A stretch of 64,000 bases of DNA from Arthrobacter globiformis. GTDB lineage: Bacteria; Actinomycetota; Actinomycetes; Actinomycetales; Micrococcaceae. The notes under the pieces were generated by a model. It made no database searches. It had not been told where the DNA came from and saw only the letters and a program-made list of their open reading frames with translations. Location: the NCBI RefSeq assembly GCF_030818015.1, contig NZ_JAUSZX010000001.1, forward strand, positions 2,108,001 through 2,172,000, in the 5' to 3' direction. The stretch's first letter is position 1; every line of letters begins with the position of its first letter. A program made the translations under genes and the position numbers. This document shows positions 21,915 through 30,821 of the stretch, in pieces.

Positions 21915-22619
21915 TCATGGGACGAGTTTGGCGTAGACCACGTAGTTGTCATCGAACTCGCCGGTTGCGGGGTCATATCCATCGCACGTGATCAGACGAA
22001 GTTCCGCCCCTTGGGTGTTTCCGTAAACAGCGTACGTAGGAAAAGTGTTCTTGGGGTACCGTTCCCCCCGATCGAACAGAAAAGTAGCGGTCCTGCCGTC
22101 TTGGCGACTCACCTCAATGGTGTCCCCCGCTTTCAGCCTTCGTAGCTCAGCGAAGACTCCTGGCCCTCCGCCAGTGGCGTTGACATGACCAAAAAGCACA
22201 GCGGGCCCACGGGCACCCGGAGTCGCAGATCCGTTATACCAGGCAGCGGGAGACCCTGGTCCCTCCGGCGGCACTTCCAGGGAACCATCGCCCCGCAGGC
22301 CAAGACTGAGCAGCCTTGATTCTGTCCCAAGGGCCGGAATACGCAACGCTACGGGGGTCGAGGCCGGCATGACCGGCAGTTGGGGGGCCTTAGTGGCATT
22401 CGGCAGCACCTGTCCCGCCCTGGCACTGGGTCTCGGGTTGGCCGGGCCACTGGCTGTAGGGCTGGCCATCCAACTGGCTGTTGGGCTGGACGGAACTGTT
22501 GTTACCGTGCGTAAGGGACTCGCCTCGGTAGCCGTGACGGAACAGCCGGTGAGCATGGAAAGCGCGACTACCGCAGAAGCAATTCTGTTTCTGCGGTAGT
22601 CGCGGATTGAATGGTTCAT
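21915..22619 (-). CDS. class F-like sortase with lipoprotein-type N-terminus
   Basis: Sortases are membrane-bound cysteine transpeptidases that join surface proteins. The 234-residue protein has a signal segment ending in the lipobox-like LTGC (C26), a Ser/Pro/Thr-rich linker (27-85) and a sortase domain (about 88-233) with catalytic H145 (GHVNATGGG) and C212 (LITCDGYD). Class F sortases usually carry an Arg in a YRDN-type motif after the Cys; here that place reads EFDDN, so the Arg seems absent. The next gene encodes a secreted Excalibur protein with a C-terminal membrane anchor, a possible partner. The ribosome site is weak. Confidence 0.82.
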   Translation of the reverse strand: MNHSIRDYRRNRIASAVVALSMLTGCSVTATEASPLRTVTTVPSSPTASWMASPTASGPANPRPSARAGQVLPNATKAPQLPVMPASTPVALRIPALGTESRLLSLGLRGDGSLEVPPEGPGSPAAWYNGSATPGARGPAVLFGHVNATGGGPGVFAELRRLKAGDTIEVSRQDGRTATFLFDRGERYPKNTFPTYAVYGNTQGAELRLITCDGYDPATGEFDDNYVVYAKLVP

Positions 22620-22658
22620 CAGTGAAAGTGGATCACGTAGTCCTTTGTGGTGCAGTGG

Positions 22659-23069
22659 CTATGCGTTGCTGGCGGTGCGGCGGCGGACCAGGAAGACACC
22701 ACCAATTGCTGCCAGCACCAGGCCACCTCCAAGAGCGACAACGCCCGTGTTGTCGCTAGTATCCTGCCTGACACCGGTGGGAGCCCCGCCTACCGGCATA
22801 TTGGGTACCTGGGGAGGCGCCGCTGTTAGTCGGGCCACTAACGAGGCATCATACGCAGGCGTTCCGGGTGCATCGCAACCTACACCGTCGCGGTCCCGGT
22901 CCAAATGAGTGCCGTAGCCAGGAGTACCTGCGGGAATGTTGTACACCCCTACAGCTGCTGCTGCATCACAGTTCGGGAATGGGAGCGTTACTGCCGCTGC
23001 GGGCGTTGCGGACAAGGCTGAAAGGCCAACCACTGCCGCGAACGAGAGACCTGCTGCGCTTTTTTTCAT
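22659..23069 (-). CDS. secreted Excalibur-domain protein with C-terminal anchor
   Basis: A 136-residue protein with signal peptide (1-26, ending ATPAAA), an Excalibur calcium-binding domain (29-65; FPNCDAAAA and the D57-R-D-R-D-G loop followed by a Cys), a short linker, one membrane segment (about 111-128) and an RRR tail. This resembles sortase-anchored surface proteins, but no classical LPxTG is present; GAPTG at about 95-99 is the nearest. The start at 23069 has AGGGGG seven bases upstream (an adjacent ATG at 23072 is possible). It lies just upstream of the sortase gene on the same strand. Confidence 0.85.
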   Translation of the reverse strand: MKKSAAGLSFAAVVGLSALSATPAAAVTLPFPNCDAAAAVGVYNIPAGTPGYGTHLDRDRDGVGCDAPGTPAYDASLVARLTAAPPQVPNMPVGGAPTGVRQDTSDNTGVVALGGGLVLAAIGGVFLVRRRTASNA

Positions 23070-23082
23070 CATGTTTCCCCCT

Positions 23083-24089
23083 ATGGAACATCTGACGGCC
23101 GGCAGATGCGATCTGCCAGACAAGCCGCGTCTAACGCTTTGTTTCTATCGCATCGGAGGAGCCGGAAGGAAGTCCTTCGTGCCAGATTTCTCCCCAGACC
23201 GGGGTGTCATCCTGCCAAGCCGGCGGGCGAAGGGTCCGGCGCCGGCCTTGCTACCAGCTCCCACCGGACGCCTCCCTTGCCCACCCGGTTTTTCACTTCC
23301 AGATCGGATCCGCTGGCATGGCTTGGAGAATTGGAACCGGCAGCCGGCACACCAACTCCGCTTGGCTCCTAACCTCAGGGCAACCTCGCGACGAGGACAG
23401 ACCGCAGCAACCTTTCCGCGGCCTTGGCATCCGGGTCCCAACGAAACGGAACATCTCTCCGTGCCAGTTTTGCCGCGTTCGAGACCGGTCATTGCGTGGC
23501 GATGGCTACCTCCGTGGTCACGTAGCGTGTCCTGCCACCTGCCCGTGAAAGATTCCAGACGCTCGTGCCCGGCGACATTGCCGGTGACCGGCATGCCAGC
23601 GAGTCTTTCCACCGGCACCTGCGGAAGCAGCCGAAACCTTGAAGGGTTCCGGGCGACACGACGTCTTGGCGGACGGCTGGGAGGGATGTATCCGTTGGGA
23701 TCACTTTCAAAGACCACTGGGACAGGCCGATCAGGACAGGAAGAAGTGGCTTGGCTCCTGGACGCCCGATCCTGCCGCACCCCATTATTGCAACCATCCT
23801 TGAACAGTCTGGCCGGGACGTCGAGTGCGACCAGCACGGCCGATGGTGCTGTCGCAGGAGGCCGCGGCTTGATTCGCTCAGCGGCCGGCGGCCCAACCGC
23901 ACGCCCCCTGGCATGTCGTCTTCAGGGGGATCGCCCTGTACAGCGTCAGGGCTTTTTGGTTCGGCCAGCTTTCAGCGCGCTCCATAAGTTGTCCGACGGC
24001 GGGGAGGCCCTAAAAAATTCTCGAACTTGTCCGGCGCCTTTCCCCCCGCCGGCTGTTAGCGTGGAGGCCGAGCCAATGAAGGAGGAGCG
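23083..24089. other. 1-kb stretch without a supported gene
   Basis: Long open frames exist on both strands (22936-24093 plus, 23145-23837 minus), but they overlap each other, one runs antisense through the Excalibur gene, and their translations are rich in Arg, Pro and Ser without any recognisable motif. I treat them as chance frames in GC-rich DNA. The last 60 bases may hold the promoter of the small gene at 24090. Confidence 0.5.
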
Positions 24090-24266
24090 ATGACGACCAA
24101 CTCACCTGCCTCGCCGCCCGAGGACGAACCCCAAAAGGATGCACAGGGCAAGGACGACGGCGCGATCCCTCAGGGCGGGGACGGCATTGGTATCACTGCC
24201 GATGCGGAGCCCAACACATTCGAACCCGAAGAGGACCCTGACGCCACGGAGGAGCCAAGCCGCTGA
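24090..24266 (+). CDS. small acidic hypothetical protein, 58 aa
   Basis: A 58-residue frame begins with ATG at 24090 directly after a very strong ribosome site (AAGGAGGAGCG). The product is acidic and rich in Pro, Glu, Asp and Gly (DEPQKDAQGKDDG, ADAEPNTFEPEEDPDATEEP), without membrane segments, and is probably disordered. I recall similar small proteins in Arthrobacter genomes, but this was not checked. No function can be given. Confidence 0.72.
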   Translation: MTTNSPASPPEDEPQKDAQGKDDGAIPQGGDGIGITADAEPNTFEPEEDPDATEEPSR

Positions 24267-24397
24267 GGCTCCCTGCCCGTTCAGGGAGTCTGCGATGGCC
24301 GTTGCAATTGAATACTGCGGCCTGACCGATTCCGACGATTTGCTGTCCTGTAACCCACAGCGGGCGAAAGGGCCGGGTATAGCTCTAGCCCTGCCAT

Positions 24398-24624
24398 TCA
24401 GGTCTTGAGGTTCGAGACACCCCAGTCACGCTGAATGTAGCCGGCCACCCGTGCTGCGACATCGGTTGAAGGCAGCCCGTTAACCAGCCACGACATGGCC
24501 AAGCGCCTCCGTGTCATATTCGTATTCGGGGTAAGACAACACTGCCGAATCCCAAGCCAGCCAAATCTGCATCAACAAAGACGCGTCGTACGGCCCAGCG
24601 CCGATCCTTGTCCCGTTGATTCAT
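24398..24624 (-). pseudogene. frameshifted small hypothetical gene
   Basis: A ribosome site (AAGGAG) precedes ATG at 24624. The protein reads MNQRDKDRRWAVRRVFVDADLA in frame 1, continues as WDSAVLSYPEYEYDTEALGH in a second frame, then as SWLVNGLPSTDVAARVAGY and IQRDWGVSNLKT to the stop in a third. The three pieces join naturally into one protein of about 75 residues, so at least two frameshifts have broken the gene. The 227-base length is not a multiple of three. The family is unknown. Confidence 0.65.
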
Positions 24625-24639
24625 ATCGAAAGTCTCCTT

Positions 24640-25020
24640 GGACCACTGGCAGAATCCTGACAATAACCTGTTCCCCGAACCAGTCCCTTCTTGAACTAGG
24701 AACTCCCTGAGCCCATCCCCCTTTGAGAACTGATCCCTTCTCGCGATGAGCGCATTCGAAGATACCTCGTTCGGCGTCCAGTGTTATGCGCCGCTTTTTG
24801 GCCGCACCTAAGGGCATGTGAGGAAGACCGGCGCGCCAGCAGGTGGCTGACCGCCAGCAGTTCAATGGCTATGGATTGGCAATGTGCGGTGAAGGAAGCC
24901 ATCCCACTTGGGCTCATACAGACTTCCAGCGGGCATGTCGCCCCGGCCTGGCACCCGGTTCACCGCCTTGGCCGTCGCCAGGGACAGCGGCGGCCGGAGA
25001 CCCTGCGGCAGGGCAGGCAT
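24640..25020. other. stretch without a recognisable gene
   Basis: I find no supported coding frame or structural RNA between the broken small gene and the DUF4236/TPR gene. Confidence 0.5.
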
Positions 25021-25026
25021 CAGCCT

Positions 25027-26040
25027 TTAATCCTGGAAGTTGGCGAGGTGTTCGCGCAGGCCGGGGTAGGCGCTGTTCTCGGCGAGGACCTTCTCGAAGT
25101 CTTTCCCGGCCAGGGACCGCTTGCCTTCCTTCAGGTAGGTCAGACCCCGCTCGATGAGTGCCCGCTGGCGCAGTTCGGCCGGGCGGGAGCGGACGCGCAA
25201 GGCTTCCTTGAATGATTCCCGGGCCGCGTCCGGGTAGCCCTGCTCGCGGAAGGCGATGCCGCGCTGGATCAGCAGGTACGTGGCCGCCTCGTCATCGTTG
25301 GTCAGCCCCTCGGTGAGGTCCACAACGTCCGCCCACCGCTTCTGTTCGATGTAGAGCTCGGCCAGGGACACCGCAGTGATGGTGCTCGGTTCCAGCTGGT
25401 CGACGACGTCCACGGCGGCGGGGAGGTTGCCGGCTTCCTGGTGAAGTTCGGCGAGCATGAGTCCGATGAAGTCCCGGTCCGGCGGGAGGACCACGTCGAC
25501 GCCGTCCGCGATGGACAGGTTGAACCCGGCGGCGGGCAGGTACTTGGTGATGAACTCGTCCTTGGCCGGGTCGTAGCCTGTGCTGAACAGCCAGGACAGC
25601 AGGTCAATGGCGCGCTGGACGTCGCCGGAGGGAACAGCGGCCAGCGTCGCCTCAAACAGGGCTGCAAGCGGCCGGGCAGGTTCGTAGTCGTTGCCGATCC
25701 GGGCCAGGGCTGCGGGGTCGCGCTGGGCGATGACTGCCTTGTGCAGTTCCTTCTCCCACTTGGGGGCAAACAAGCCGGGCGTCGCCGCCTTGGGCGCCGG
25801 TGCCGGCCGCGACGCAGCTGCGGCGCGGGCGGGAGCCGCCGACCGGCCCGATGGTGAGGAGAGGGTCTTGGTGTGGGAGATGCCGGAGCCGGGGATGCTC
25901 AGCGTGCGGGTGACCCGGCCGGAAGAGTTGGCGGAGATGCGGGCGCCTTTGACGCCGGCGCTGAGGCTGATGCTTTTCGGGGTGACGGTCATTCTGACCC
26001 CGGGCGCGATCTTGAACGACTTGCGTACCCTGAACCCCAT
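25027..26040 (-). CDS. DUF4236 domain plus TPR-repeat protein
   Basis: A 337-residue protein that begins MGFRVRKSFKIAPGVRMTV, the DUF4236 signature, with a predicted small beta-rich domain to about residue 55 (GSGISHTKTLSS). An Ala/Pro-rich linker (about 58-85) leads to an alpha-helical region with TPR-like repeats (for example AVDVVDQLEPSTITAVSLAELYIEQKRWADVVD and AAREAFKEAL-type units). Such repeats bind proteins. An alternative ATG lies 18 bases upstream at 26058. It stands alone; function unknown. Confidence 0.8.
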   Translation of the reverse strand: MGFRVRKSFKIAPGVRMTVTPKSISLSAGVKGARISANSSGRVTRTLSIPGSGISHTKTLSSPSGRSAAPARAAAASRPAPAPKAATPGLFAPKWEKELHKAVIAQRDPAALARIGNDYEPARPLAALFEATLAAVPSGDVQRAIDLLSWLFSTGYDPAKDEFITKYLPAAGFNLSIADGVDVVLPPDRDFIGLMLAELHQEAGNLPAAVDVVDQLEPSTITAVSLAELYIEQKRWADVVDLTEGLTNDDEAATYLLIQRGIAFREQGYPDAARESFKEALRVRSRPAELRQRALIERGLTYLKEGKRSLAGKDFEKVLAENSAYPGLREHLANFQD

Positions 26041-26153
26041 GCTGGCCCCCATTTTCAATGCTCTTGCAGCTACCCAGCGCAGCCCGGATTCAGTATAGGT
26101 TCAGGCCGGTTCACCGGCCGCCGGCAGTGTGAAAATCGGGTCCCTGGTGGTCT

Positions 26154-26400
26154 TCAAGTGTTTTCTCCCGAGGCCTTCTTGGCCCGACGGCGGTCTTCCC
26201 GGGCGACCCGGCGTGCGACAGGGGCCAGGACGTTCACGGCCGGTACTTCTTCGAGTCCGGCCCGGTGTCGGCGGATTGCTTTACGGTGGGATTCGATACG
26301 GATTTCGGCGATCTCTGGGGCGACCGGTTCCAGCTTTGATTCGCCAGGCGTTTCTCGATGGCGGCGATGGCCTGCTCGTGGCGTTCGGTGTCATGGTCAG
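26154..26400 (-). pseudogene. decayed C-terminal fragment of an unknown gene
   Basis: On the minus strand, DTERHEQAIAAIEKRLA is followed in a shifted frame by LEPVAPEIAEIRIESHRKAI, RRHRAGLEEVPAVNVLAPV and ARRVAREDRRRAKKASGENT, then a stop. The helical, charged sequence looks like true protein split by a frameshift. No start is visible and the family is not recognised. Confidence 0.4.
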
Positions 26401-26491
26401 CCCCGCGTAGTGGCGGCGGACGGATTGCCGCTGCCGCTCATGTGTGGGGCAGGCAGGGGAAGTCTCACCGGACAGGACTCCTGTATTGAAG

Positions 26492-27469
26492 CTATGGGGC
26501 CACTTGAAAGTGATGGTAATCCGGGCGTTCCCAGCTTCCGCCCCATTCAAAGCCATGCTCTTCAAACGCAGCCACGATCGGATGGCCGGGGGTGAACATG
26601 CCGGGGACCGGCTTGGACCTATCGAGGTGTCGTACACCCTCGGGCGGGGACCACCGCAAGTCGTGCTCCTGGTACGGGTTGAGCACGGGGTTGATGTCCA
26701 CAGCCCTTCCCAGCGAATGCAGGGATAGTTCGCTGGTGCCTGCTATCGGTCTAAAGTTGAAGCCGGACGAGTTGTTGGCGGACATCGAGGCGTCATCATC
26801 GCCAAAGAAGGCGTCTATGGGAACTGCGCTGTGGATGGGGAAGCGGAGCGTGAGCGCGAGGTTCATGATCTCCAAAACGGCCGGGGCCAGCTCGGCGAGG
26901 ACCACCAAGGAGCCCTCGCCAAGTCTGCCCTGGAAGTCCACGTGGGTGAACTGGACCAGTGCCAGCTCCCTCCAGGACACCGGGCATGCAGGGTTCCAGC
27001 TGTAGGGCAGATCATCTGCGGTGACAGCAAGTATTCTCTCCATCAGCGCAGGCTCTTCCAGAACATGTTCGTCCCTCCAGTGGATGCAACCGTGTCGTGT
27101 CCGTAGCTGTTTGTAAGCATGACCCCTGCGGTGGTCACGCTCAACCCGTCCTACCGGTGGCAGGCGGGGCCATGAGGCTGCCTTCAAGGTCTTGGCTTCC
27201 GCGACCGCACGCTGTTGGCGGATGGAGCAGGGCGAGGGTGTGTTCCAAAGCCCGCAGTAGTGAGGGGCCCACCGGCGGCGGTTTGGAGCCGACAACGTCG
27301 AGGTGTTCTTTCCAGCTATGTCCGGGTTCTGGATCCAGGATGGCTTGAACCCGAGCTTTTGGGCGAACTCGGGCAGTTCCTCAGTCGTGTGTGCGGTGAG
27401 GTGCGACCAGCGGGCCCTGATCCGGCCGAGCGTCGCCGGGGTCCGGAAGTTATCAACATAAACCGCCAT
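26492..27469 (-). CDS. M15-type peptidase with a truncated DUF4031 leader (chimeric ORF)
   Basis: The open frame encodes 325 residues. Residues 1-48 (MAVYVDNFRTPATLGRIRAR, WSHLTAHTTEELPEF) match the start of the small DUF4031 family. Residues about 143-325 are an M15-family metallopeptidase (D-Ala-D-Ala carboxypeptidase/endolysin type), with SLHSLGRAVDINPVLNPY carrying zinc-site His and Asp, and PDYHHF near the end. The middle (about 50-140) resembles neither and looks like random sequence. The peptidase may really start at the ATG at 27043 (183 residues). I read it as two gene remnants fused in frame; a true fusion is possible. Confidence 0.65.
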   Translation of the reverse strand: MAVYVDNFRTPATLGRIRARWSHLTAHTTEELPEFAQKLGFKPSWIQNPDIAGKNTSTLSAPNRRRWAPHYCGLWNTPSPCSIRQQRAVAEAKTLKAASWPRLPPVGRVERDHRRGHAYKQLRTRHGCIHWRDEHVLEEPALMERILAVTADDLPYSWNPACPVSWRELALVQFTHVDFQGRLGEGSLVVLAELAPAVLEIMNLALTLRFPIHSAVPIDAFFGDDDASMSANNSSGFNFRPIAGTSELSLHSLGRAVDINPVLNPYQEHDLRWSPPEGVRHLDRSKPVPGMFTPGHPIVAAFEEHGFEWGGSWERPDYHHFQVAP

Positions 27470-27524
27470 GGTCGTTCACCGCGCCCGTCACACCGGGAGG
27501 TCCTGCCGCGGAAGTCGCTGGATG

Positions 27525-27558
27525 AAGAAGGAGCCTGGGTTGCCCCCGGCTCCTTCTT
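27525..27558 (-). terminator. intrinsic terminator downstream of truncated nuclease gene
   Basis: AAGAAGGAGCC and GGCTCCTTCTT form a perfect 11-bp stem around a 12-base loop. It lies 23 bases beyond the end of the decayed HsdR-like gene on the minus strand. Confidence 0.7.
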
Positions 27559-27581
27559 GTCGTCTAGCTTCTATTCGCTTG

Positions 27582-28243
27582 TTACGAGGCTTCGCCCAGG
27601 TACATCTTTACGCTGGAGCGCAAGGTATCCGCGTGCTCGTAGATCTCATCGAGCGCGGTGATCGGATTCTGGTCTCGATCTTGTTCTCGTCGAACACACC
27701 GAGGTACTTCTGGGCGCGGTTGAAGTGCAGCCGCCCGATCGGCTTACGGTTGTTGTCGTCCAGGAGGATGGCGAAGTAGGACTTGGCGTCACGCTGGACA
27801 ACCCGTGCCGGCTTCACCTCGCCGCACACAATGGCACGGACGATGTGGTACCCCTCCAGCTCTTCGAGGGTCGTCTCGATGCCGTTCTCGATGAGGTCGT
27901 CTTCGGCCGGCTTTTCGCTGGTTACGGTGGCGGCGATCTCTGCGTCGGCAGCCATCGGGAAATTGGGCTGGCCGAGGGCGGCCTTGAGCCGCTCATTGAC
28001 CTGGTCGTTGAGGAACTGCTTGGTCGCCTTCGTGACAAGGCTCGTGAACTGCTCGCGCACCTTCTGTGTGTAGGCCCCCTCGTAGACCTTGGACGTCAGG
28101 AACTTCACCCAGTCGTCCTCGGGCTGCTTGAACTCGGCGGCAAGGGCACGCTTGATGGCGCCGATGTACTTCAGCTCGCCGGCGGCGCTGATGATCGAGT
28201 CCAAGGAAACGTAGCTTGCGATGCCAGATGTGCGCCTAGACAC
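27582..28243 (-). pseudogene. truncated, frameshifted HsdR-N-type nuclease protein
   Basis: The frame gives ELKYIGAIKRALAAEFKQP, DWVKFLTSKVYEGAYTQKV, TTLEELEGYHIVRAIVCGEV and DAKSYFAILLDDNNRKPIGR, the C-terminal half of proteins with a type I restriction HsdR-N (PD-(D/E)XK) domain. The N-terminal nuclease half is missing. Near the end the frame is lost at KIETRI; one base earlier or later it continues as ITALDEIYEHADTLRSSVKM to a stop at 27582. The product would have no nuclease site. Missing N-terminus and frameshift together mark a pseudogene. Confidence 0.8.
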
Positions 28244-28426
28244 CAGCGTCTACCCGGCCGGGGTCACAATAGGGTGAGCCCCCTGGCTCTCAGGAGCATC
28301 CCGGCGAACGCAGTGACCGCCGCTGCGACGGGCCCGCCGCGAGGCTGGCCCAGTGGAGCGTGGGAAGCTTGCTAACCACAAAGGGCAGGTTCGAAACGGC
28401 GGGGATGTCAGTCAGGATTGTGACGG

Positions 28427-28903
28427 TCAAGACCCGGTTCGGGGCTCCTGCTGCTCGGTCTTCCACCGTCGGAGCAGGTACAGCAGCCAGATCGTGGACG
28501 CGACTGCCAGCAGCGGAAATACGGGCTGGCCACTGATCACGAGGACGGCGAAGAGGACCCAGAGGATGCCGGTGATGACCGCATTGGAGATCAGGGTTTT
28601 GCGGGTGACCGGGTAGGAGGGGAGGGTAATTCCTTCAGCGCGCAGCTGTCGGGTCTCCAATACGGCTCCGCGAATCAGCGGTGCGAAGAGGGCAGCCGCT
28701 CCTGTCAGGGTCAGCAGTGAGCGCCAGGGCTGGGAAACGCCGGCGACCTCCAGGATGACCCCGACCAGCCAGCCCACGAGGAGGAACCACAGGAGCCCCC
28801 AGGCAACGAGTCGCCGGCGCTTCGGCGGCATGCCCTCGAGCGAGTCCGGAGGCCAGGACTGCCACTCGTACTTGTTGCCGTTCGCGCCTTGCCCGGTGAC
28901 CAT
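28427..28903 (-). CDS. small integral membrane protein, hypothetical
   Basis: A 158-residue protein with four hydrophobic segments (about 33-52, 64-80, 104-121 and 126-144) and basic loops (PPKRRRLVAW, LLRRWKTEQQ). No family is recognised. It starts ten bases after the stop of the gene at 28913-29461 on the same strand, so the two membrane proteins are probably one operon. Confidence 0.7.
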   Translation of the reverse strand: MVTGQGANGNKYEWQSWPPDSLEGMPPKRRRLVAWGLLWFLLVGWLVGVILEVAGVSQPWRSLLTLTGAAALFAPLIRGAVLETRQLRAEGITLPSYPVTRKTLISNAVITGILWVLFAVLVISGQPVFPLLAVASTIWLLYLLRRWKTEQQEPRTGS

Positions 28904-28912
28904 GACCCGCCC

Positions 28913-29461
28913 CTACCTGCTCTGCAATTCGAGCAGCTGCATCCCGGCCTCTCCGGCAGCGATCTCCAGCGGCCCCTGGTCCGTGATCATGGCGAGGATC
29001 TTCCATTTCCGCTTCGCGTCCGCGGGGCGCTTTTGGGGCCGCGGCAGCTCGTGCAGCGCCGTAATGCCGGAGAAGGTGCTGATCGGACCGGAGGGTTCTT
29101 CGATGTCGCCGTACAGGGCCTGGAACCTGATGGTGCCGTGACGTATTTCCGCGTAGCCGGGCTTCCACCGGTCCTGGAGCGTCCCGGGAGGAGCGTCGGG
29201 GCTTCGGATAGCGCATTCGATGAGGCCGCGTTTCCTGTCGCTGTCCAGTCGTACTTTCCGCAGTGGAACGGTCAGCCACACGAAGACCAGTGCTCCGGAC
29301 AGCACGAGGGCAACGGCAGCCAGGGCTGACGGCCAGAAACCCAGGTTGCTGCCGATGATGCTTCGTATCAGGAAGCCGAAATAGCAGAGCGCGGCGGACA
29401 GCTTGCCGTAGACCGTCTCGCGCCGGCTGCGCTGCGCCGGCCTGAGCGTCTCGGCTGCCAT
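28913..29461 (-). CDS. hypothetical membrane-associated protein
   Basis: A 182-residue protein with two membrane segments in the first third (about 22-40 and 46-67) and a soluble C-terminal domain (about 70-180; LDSDRKRGLIECAIRS, YAEIRHGTIRFQALYGDIEE). The layout resembles small anchored domains of the PH-like type, but I do not recognise the family. It is the upstream partner of the gene at 28427-28903. Confidence 0.7.
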   Translation of the reverse strand: MAAETLRPAQRSRRETVYGKLSAALCYFGFLIRSIIGSNLGFWPSALAAVALVLSGALVFVWLTVPLRKVRLDSDRKRGLIECAIRSPDAPPGTLQDRWKPGYAEIRHGTIRFQALYGDIEEPSGPISTFSGITALHELPRPQKRPADAKRKWKILAMITDQGPLEIAAGEAGMQLLELQSR

Positions 29462-29753
29462 GGGCGCATCCTACTCCTGCAGGGGTCGCCGCAGGTGGTG
29501 TCCGCCGGGCCCGGGGGTACAGGGGGGTGCATTCCGGACCCGGCGATCTGAAGCTACGGTTCGCGGCTACCTCTGCTCCAGTGACAGGACCAATATGCAT
29601 CCACCAGACTGTAAAACCCGTGGTCTACCTGATAGCCGGGGCTCGTTTTCTCCCCCCAGGTGAGGGGTCTGGGAGAATTTCTTGAAGACTTTTTCCCAAG
29701 CTTTACGGACAGGATTCCGTGCCCGTCAGGGGCTTGCGGCCGCGCTGCCGCTG

Positions 29754-30305
29754 TCACCACTGGTGGGCGACGTCGATCACGAGCCGGGATCCGTTGCCGG
29801 GACCTGCGAGGGTGAAGACCCTGAAGGGCAGCCGGGCGCGGACGCCGAGGCCCAGGGTGGTGCGGCCCTCGAAGCTGCCCGCCCAGGCAACCTGCCTGAA
29901 CGTCTTGTACGTCGAGACGTTGACCACCTCGGAGCGGTTGCCCGGCACGAAGGTAGCCTTGCCGGTGGCGCTGACATAGCTGGGTGCGTGGACGGTGACT
30001 TGCAGGAATGCACGGCCTCTCAGCTTGATGGGCAGTCCGGACCCGTCCTGGACAACCTTTGGGACGTAGCGGACGTTGTAGCCGGTTGCCTTCCCCTTGA
30101 GGTCGATCACCAGGCGGTCGAAGCAGTAGTACTTCCCCGAGCGCACATTAGTTACTGATGCAGCGCTCATGGTCTGGTTGGTCTTGGCCAGCGAGCCCCA
30201 TGCCAGTCGGCAGTGGGAAGGGGTTGCGGAAGCAGCCCCCGGAGCCATTAGGCCCAGCCCGAGAGCCATCATGATGACTGCCAGCCAGGCGCTTACTTTT
30301 TTCAT
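29754..30305 (-). CDS. secreted AMIN-like domain protein
   Basis: From the ATG at 30305 behind GAAAGGGG the protein has 183 residues. It has a signal peptide (1-27, ending ASA) and a beta-rich domain whose pattern YYCFDRLVIDLKGKATGYNV and GSRLVIDVAHQW matches the actinobacterial AMIN-like lipoprotein domain. No lipobox Cys is present, so it is probably free outside the cell. Two cysteines (about 32 and 60) may pair. Function unknown; a cell-wall role is inferred only from export. Confidence 0.75.
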   Translation of the reverse strand: MKKVSAWLAVIMMALGLGLMAPGAASATPSHCRLAWGSLAKTNQTMSAASVTNVRSGKYYCFDRLVIDLKGKATGYNVRYVPKVVQDGSGLPIKLRGRAFLQVTVHAPSYVSATGKATFVPGNRSEVVNVSTYKTFRQVAWAGSFEGRTTLGLGVRARLPFRVFTLAGPGNGSRLVIDVAHQW

Positions 30306-30821
30306 GCGGGCACCCCTTTCGGGTGTGAGTGATTTGGACGACACCAGAGTAGGAGCGGCAAAAGCCCGAAACGAGGGATGTTTTCGGTTCTTCGTACAAC
30401 CGTTAAACGGGAGGGAAAACGATCACGGGAGCGTAAATCCGGGGGCCCGTTTCGGCACCCCCGAAAGACGTTCGTGGCCGTTTCTCAACTCTCCTGTTAT
30501 CGCCGGTAACGGCCGATACGGCGCCGGAAGCAAGGGCAGGCGACTCCGGTCCCTAGCTGGCCACCCGAAAACCATCCGGGCGCACTTCGGCCTCCTAGAG
30601 TGCCGATGGTTGATGGATTCAGCGGCGGGGCCGAGCTTCGTGTCACCGCTCTGACGGCCGGTCCGGTGCCCGTCTCGATGATGGTCCTGTTCGGCGCTGA
30701 CCTGGGCTGCTGGCAGCTGGCTCATTCTTGGCAGCGGCTACACTAGTCGCGCCTCCGAAGCGGCAGCGGCAGCTTCCCGAACGGATGGCTGAGGATCTCA
30801 ACGGGCAAGGATAGCGGGCTC
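30306..30821. other. stretch without a recognisable gene
   Basis: It holds the upstream region of the minus-strand secreted-protein gene, then DNA with no supported frame on either strand. Confidence 0.5.

Noticed and set aside
22936..24093. 385-codon plus-strand frame as a gene
   Set aside because: It runs antisense through the Excalibur gene and has no motif or domain character; long chance frames are common in GC-rich DNA.
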